Below are positions 12,901-18,900 of a DNA stretch of 27,095 nucleotides, one piece after another. Within the stretch, counting starts at the first letter, position 1, and the number at the start of each line of letters is the position of its first letter. Origin of the DNA: Branchiostoma floridae (Eukaryota; Chordata; Leptocardii; Amphioxiformes; Branchiostomatidae); contig NC_049979.1 of the NCBI RefSeq assembly GCF_000003815.2, forward strand, positions 34,039,725 through 34,066,819, read 5' to 3'. The notes beneath the pieces were generated by a model. That model ran no database searches and was not told the DNA's origin. It worked only from the letters and a program-made list of their open reading frames with translations. A program made the position numbers and the translations under genes.

Positions 12901-15900
12901 CGCCTCCCAGAATGTAGTTGAGTTTATCAAACAGAGAGTAGCAAATTCTTTAGAGCAAGCAGAAAGTAATATGATCAGCTCTGTGCGTTCATAATTATAT
13001 CAAGAACATGTTTAGTTACTCCACTTCTGTATATAGAGTGACATGTATCTACCTAATATGCACAAGCATTGAAATGTCTTTTCTATTTCTTTTCTTACAG
13101 GATGTTGGAGCAGTGATTCTTGAAATTACGGATGGCCTGTTGCAGACGGATTTCTTAGACATCAATGATGTCATGGACCAGTCTACTCTCCTAGCCATTG
13201 GTGCTGCGGAACCAGAGAAACTCTCCAAAAATTTGACAGTAGGACAGTTTTCTTTCAATCGTGCATGAGAATTTGAGGGAGGGCAACACTTGCAACAATA
13301 GGAATTTGCCATGTAAATTCACCCTTTTCTCTATGTTTTCGCCGTCATGTGCCTGAAAATTGTTGTATGAGAAATTGAAACCCTTGGATTTGAAAACATA
13401 CAATATTGCCTCCTGATGCCCAATGTGGTAAGTTGGGGGGCAAATTCTTGTGACTTTGACATCAAAGCAGAAATAATTCTGTATAACAAAAATCTTTCCT
13501 CAATCCCAAAATAAGTCTTGCAAGCATCACTGAAAACAAGGATGGCTAAGACCAGAATTTACGTTTTGAGGGAACACAGTGTCAGAAAGCATTGCAGCCC
13601 TTCTGTCCACTAAAATAGCAAATTCCTTTCTGCCTAATGTGCAAAAGAAACCAAAATAATTGCACCCTAGCCAAATGCCCTCTCATGAATATTAATTAGA
13701 ATGGGCAATTTCAACAACCATGCATGGAAAGAAACACCCGTGGCTGGATCTAGAACGCACGGGCGATACATGCTCATGAATATTAGTTTGAGCCTGATAA
13801 TGTAACGCTAGTTCACCTTTATCCGTAGGGTAACCTTTATCCATTCTTTTTAAGAACAATGTATTTATGGATATCAAGTTGACAGATGGAGCAATATTTT
13901 GAAAATAGTACAATTTGAAACTATCGTCCATCGACTTGATGCTCCTGGATACCCTGTTTAGCAGCACAACGGATATAAGTTACCCTGTGGATAAAGGTGA
14001 ACTAGCATTAACACTTTCCTCTCAAAGATGATTTGTCATTGTTGCCATGCTGATGATTTGTTTTTTTCTTTTATTATTTTAGCTGCTTATTGCAAATGGG
14101 CTAGAACGATCAGCAGATGCCATGAGAATGATGGTAGAGAACAACACAAGCAGTGGCGTCTCAGTGAAAGAACTCAATGTAGTGTCTGGTAACATCTTCA
14201 CAGGTATATGAAAATAAAGACATTATTTTCTACTGATTGAAATTAATGATTCTGACGTCACATTATATACTGTACAATGCATTCATATCTGGATCTTTGG
14301 TAGTCCGATGTATTTAATGAATTATTCTTTCATATGCATACAGCATTTCACTTTTGATTTGAAACAAAAAGCAACTTCACACTGTTCTTGCTCCTGGTGC
14401 TGAACTCACATTCACACCGATTATCCCCCAACTGACTTCACACTGGTCCTGTCCCTGGTCCTGAACTCACATTCACACCGATTATCCCCCAACTGACTTC
14501 ACACTGGTCCTGTCCCTGGTGCTGAACTCACATTCACACTGATTCTCCTCCTACTGACTTCACACTGGTCCTGTCCCTGGTGCTGAACTCACATTCACAC
14601 TGATTATCCTCCTACTGACTTCACACTGGTCCTGTCCCTGGTGCTGAACTCACATTCACACTGATTATCCTCCTACTGACTTCACACTGGTCCTGTCCCT
14701 GGTGCTGAACTCACATTCACACTGATTATCCTCCTACTTACTTCACACTGGTCCTGTCCCTGGTACTGAACTCACATTCACACTGATAATCCTCCTACTG
14801 ACTTCACACTGGTCCTGTCCCTGGTACTGAACTCACATTCACACTGATAATCCTCCAACTGACTTCACACTGGTCCTGTCCCTGGTGCTGAACTCACATT
14901 CACACTGATTATCCTCCTACTGACTTCACACTGGCCCTGTCCCTGGTGCTGAACTTACATTCACACTGATAATCCTCCTACTGACTTCACACTGGTCCTG
15001 TCCCTGGTACTGAACTCACATTCACACTGATAATCCTCCAACTGACTTCACACTGGTCCTGTCCCTGGTGCTGAACTCACATTCACACTGATAATCCTCC
15101 AACTGACTTCACACTGGTCCTGTCCCTGGTGCTGAACTCACATTCACACTGGTTATCCTCCTACTGACTTCACACTGGTCCTGTCCCTGGCACTGAACTC
15201 ACATTGACACTGATTATCCTCCTACTGACTTCACACTGGTCCTGCCCCTGGTGCTGAACTTACATTCACACTGGTTATCCTCCTACTGACTTCACACTGG
15301 TCCTGTCCCTGGTGCTGAACTTACATTCACACTGATTATCCTCCTACTGACTTCACACTGGTCCTGCCCCTAGTGCTAAACTCACATTCACAAAGATTAT
15401 CCCCCTACTGACTTCACACTGGTCCTGTCCCTGGTGTTGAACTTACATACAAGTAACCAAACTTGTGTGGTCTGATTTCTCCCTATCTCTGCAGGGTTCA
15501 CAATCCTCTTGGAGGCTACTGCCACCTCAGCTGGGACTGCTGAGTCCGATTTGCAAGATGAAGAGGCAATTGAAGCTGTGAGAATGATTTTATTACTAAT
15601 AGATATATATGTTATATCAATGTTTTTAGACAAAAAGTTCTCTTGAACCCCTTTGTTTTAAATTTGATATCTATGTTTCAAATTTGCCTGAAATCAATAG
15701 ATCTACACAAAGTTTTGATTAGTAGTTTTTGTTGTATTCTTTTGAACCTTTTGTTTACAACATTATACTTCATATTTCAAGTCTCCTGGCTGTCATTTGC
15801 ACACCAGTACAAGCTGATTTACAGCACCTTGCATGTGTGTGATATAAGTCTTACTCATGACACTTTGTCTTACATTTTATGCTTACATCTAAGTCTTACT

Positions 15901-18900
15901 AACCTGGGTACCATTCGGGTAGTAGTTCACTCCAGACCTGTGTTTGCTTCTGCTACCCGTCCAGGGAACTGTATATTCACAACTTTTTGTGGTGACGTCT
16001 GTTAATGAGTAAATTAAGGAATGGGTTCCAGAACGCTCACTCAATGACAACACCCCTTCTGCCAGCAGACGGAGAGCATTTGGGGGTTGGAACGCCTGTT
16101 AAAACGAGCGCTTGAACCCATTTCTTTATTCGCTCATGTGTGAGGACCAATCAGCGCCCTCGTACAAATTTCGAAGATTCCAGATGTCTAAGAGATGTCA
16201 ATGTTCCCAGAAAGAATAGCAGAGAAGCCACTGTATATACATGTAGTGTATGATAAAAGTCAGAGTGAGAAGCAACTTTCTATAAAATACTGTAAATGCA
16301 TTTAAATTCGCTGGGATTTAATTTCGCAGTAGTGGGAAAAGGAACTTTTCGCGGTGGTTTTAAGTTCGTGGTAGCACCATGCACTGTAGTCTTGTACTGC
16401 CATAGAAAAATGTTTGCAGTGGTTTTAAATTTGCCACCGCAAAAAAAGCAAACCACCGCGAACATTTCTGCATTTACAGTAAATGCCAGAGCAAACTACT
16501 ATCCAGATGGTACCCAGGCGAAAGTCTTACACCCTTTATTCACAGAACAATAAAACAGCCAGTGCTGCCTTCAAGGGAATCAGCAACATCCTTCACACGT
16601 ACGACACCCTGTTGCCAGACAATGGGACTGCAACACTGGAGATGTCAGTGTTGCATGCCAAGGTCCATAAGGAAGTTTGTGAAGTTTCCGAAGTTGACCA
16701 GAAAAAGGTGTTCACGGTCAACAACGCCTTGTTTGTAGTCCCAGCGTTCAACACACTCCTTGCTAATGGATGTGAAGAGGCAGAGAGCTTTGGAGTGGAG
16801 GTGAGCATTTGATAGGAATATCGCTTTAGATTCTCCTTCCTCTAGACTGGCACAGGGGGCCAGGAATGTCAACTTCTTTTGCATCACAGTAGAAAATGTG
16901 TGACTGCCTCTTCAACATGTAAAGCAGAAACGTCAATGAAAGACATCCGGGTAATAAGATACGCCAGAAAACAGTTTCTCAAGCAACTGGATATTATTAT
17001 GATTTTGGAAACGGTCAGACATTTCAGACAACCATCCAGTGTCTTTCATCAGTGACACTGGAGAAAGATTTTAAAGCTGTTCATTGAACTGCCATATTGA
17101 TATCAATTTATAGTTAGGATGAGCATGTTCTCGAACTAGATCTCTTTTGTATATGAAATCACAGCTAGGATATAAAACTCTCCAACAAGATCTGCCCCGT
17201 GTCACTGAAAGACACCAGATGGTTGTCTGAAACATATAATTATTATCTGATCATTTCCCAAATCAAATCTAGTTGCTTGAAAGCTACAAGTTCGTGATTC
17301 CTTTTTTCCCTTTTCTCTGTCATTCAATTCTCAACCCATGTTGACAGCAATGCAGATAAGGTGAATAAACTACTGTTCTGTTGATAACTGTTATTGATGT
17401 ATGACTAAGAATGTTTTGCTCTTCATGATGTTCAGGTGATCAACTCCGACTTCAATCCTTTCCGGTACTCGGAAAACTCCCCTGATGTGGGGTCGGAGGT
17501 GGTGGGCCTCACCGTGTGGAGGGGACGAGACAGACAGCCGGTACACCACCTCCCCAAACCTGTGGACATGATCATCCACAGGGACAAACAACACACAACA
17601 AGCAGTGTGTACAAGCACACAGGCTGGATTAGAAGCTGGGATGACATTGCTGTGAGTTCTATCTATCACACACCTAACGAGAACACACTTCTTTGGAATC
17701 CAGATTTAGTCCGAATCCAGTTTAGTCTGAATTTGTCTTACCACATTTCCGATTGGACATCTGAAATTGTCTTCATTCATAGTTAGAGTATAAAAGACCT
17801 GTTTCTTCCAGATCACTTCAGTGTCACTGACGAAAACTGGTGGATTCCAGTTGAAACGTCTGACCGTTTCCAAAATCATATCCAGTTGCTTGAGTAACTG
17901 CTTTTGGGCTGTCTTATTACCTGGATGTCTAACCTTCATCGACGTTAACGAGAGATGTTTCTTACACAGGGCAAGAGCCGGAGTCCTAAGAAGTTAAACA
18001 TGGTCTCTTTCATCAAACAAATTTGTCATGAAGGATTTTTGACAAGGACTGCCTAAAATGGCCCCAATTTACTGTCATATACATGACAATGTTTCTCTTT
18101 GCTAAGAAAGCAGAACAACATATTTTCTCTATCTTGTTGTTTCATGTATGTAGGTTGTCCCCTTCCGCCCCCAGAGAGCCAGGACTGCTCTCACCATCCT
18201 ACTCAACATCACCAGCACCAGCCACCCAGACCTGGACATGCCACACATGCAGCTGGTGTGGCAGAAGGCATCGGCACCGACTACCGACAGCTTCAAAGCT
18301 GCCAACTGGACGACTGTGCTGCCTGTGCCACAGGCCCAGCTGTATACACTACAGCTGCCGCACACGTACAACAATACAAACCTGACGTCCAACCCGTACT
18401 CATGGCTTCTGCCTTCTGAAGCTTTGAGTGTTTCAGAGTGGGACATACAAATCAATATGACTTTCTACTTAGGTATGTCCCTTGCTTGTATTTACAGGAG
18501 ATCAAAATGGCAGTCTTCACTGTCTTAATTACCCATACTGCTCAATGTCATCCTATTTTACAACTCCATCAAGGCAAAGATAGCAGTGCTCAAAGGATAT
18601 ATGGAAATGCTGTATTTTTTCTATTGGGAATCAGAAATACACACACACACACAGACAGACAGACAGACAGACACACACAGACAGGCAGGATCTGTCTGAA
18701 AAATTTGTATAAAGACAAGGAAGACAAAGACATATTTAAGAAGGATGACCGATACAAGGACCAACTTGTAGGTATGTTTTATAGGCAACCTAAGTGGTAT
18801 TAGAGCATTAAAAGTAGATTCTGAAATATTCTGGTTAAGGCATCTGTATGATATTGACATCTACTGCATCATATTCACACATTATCATTATTTCATATTT

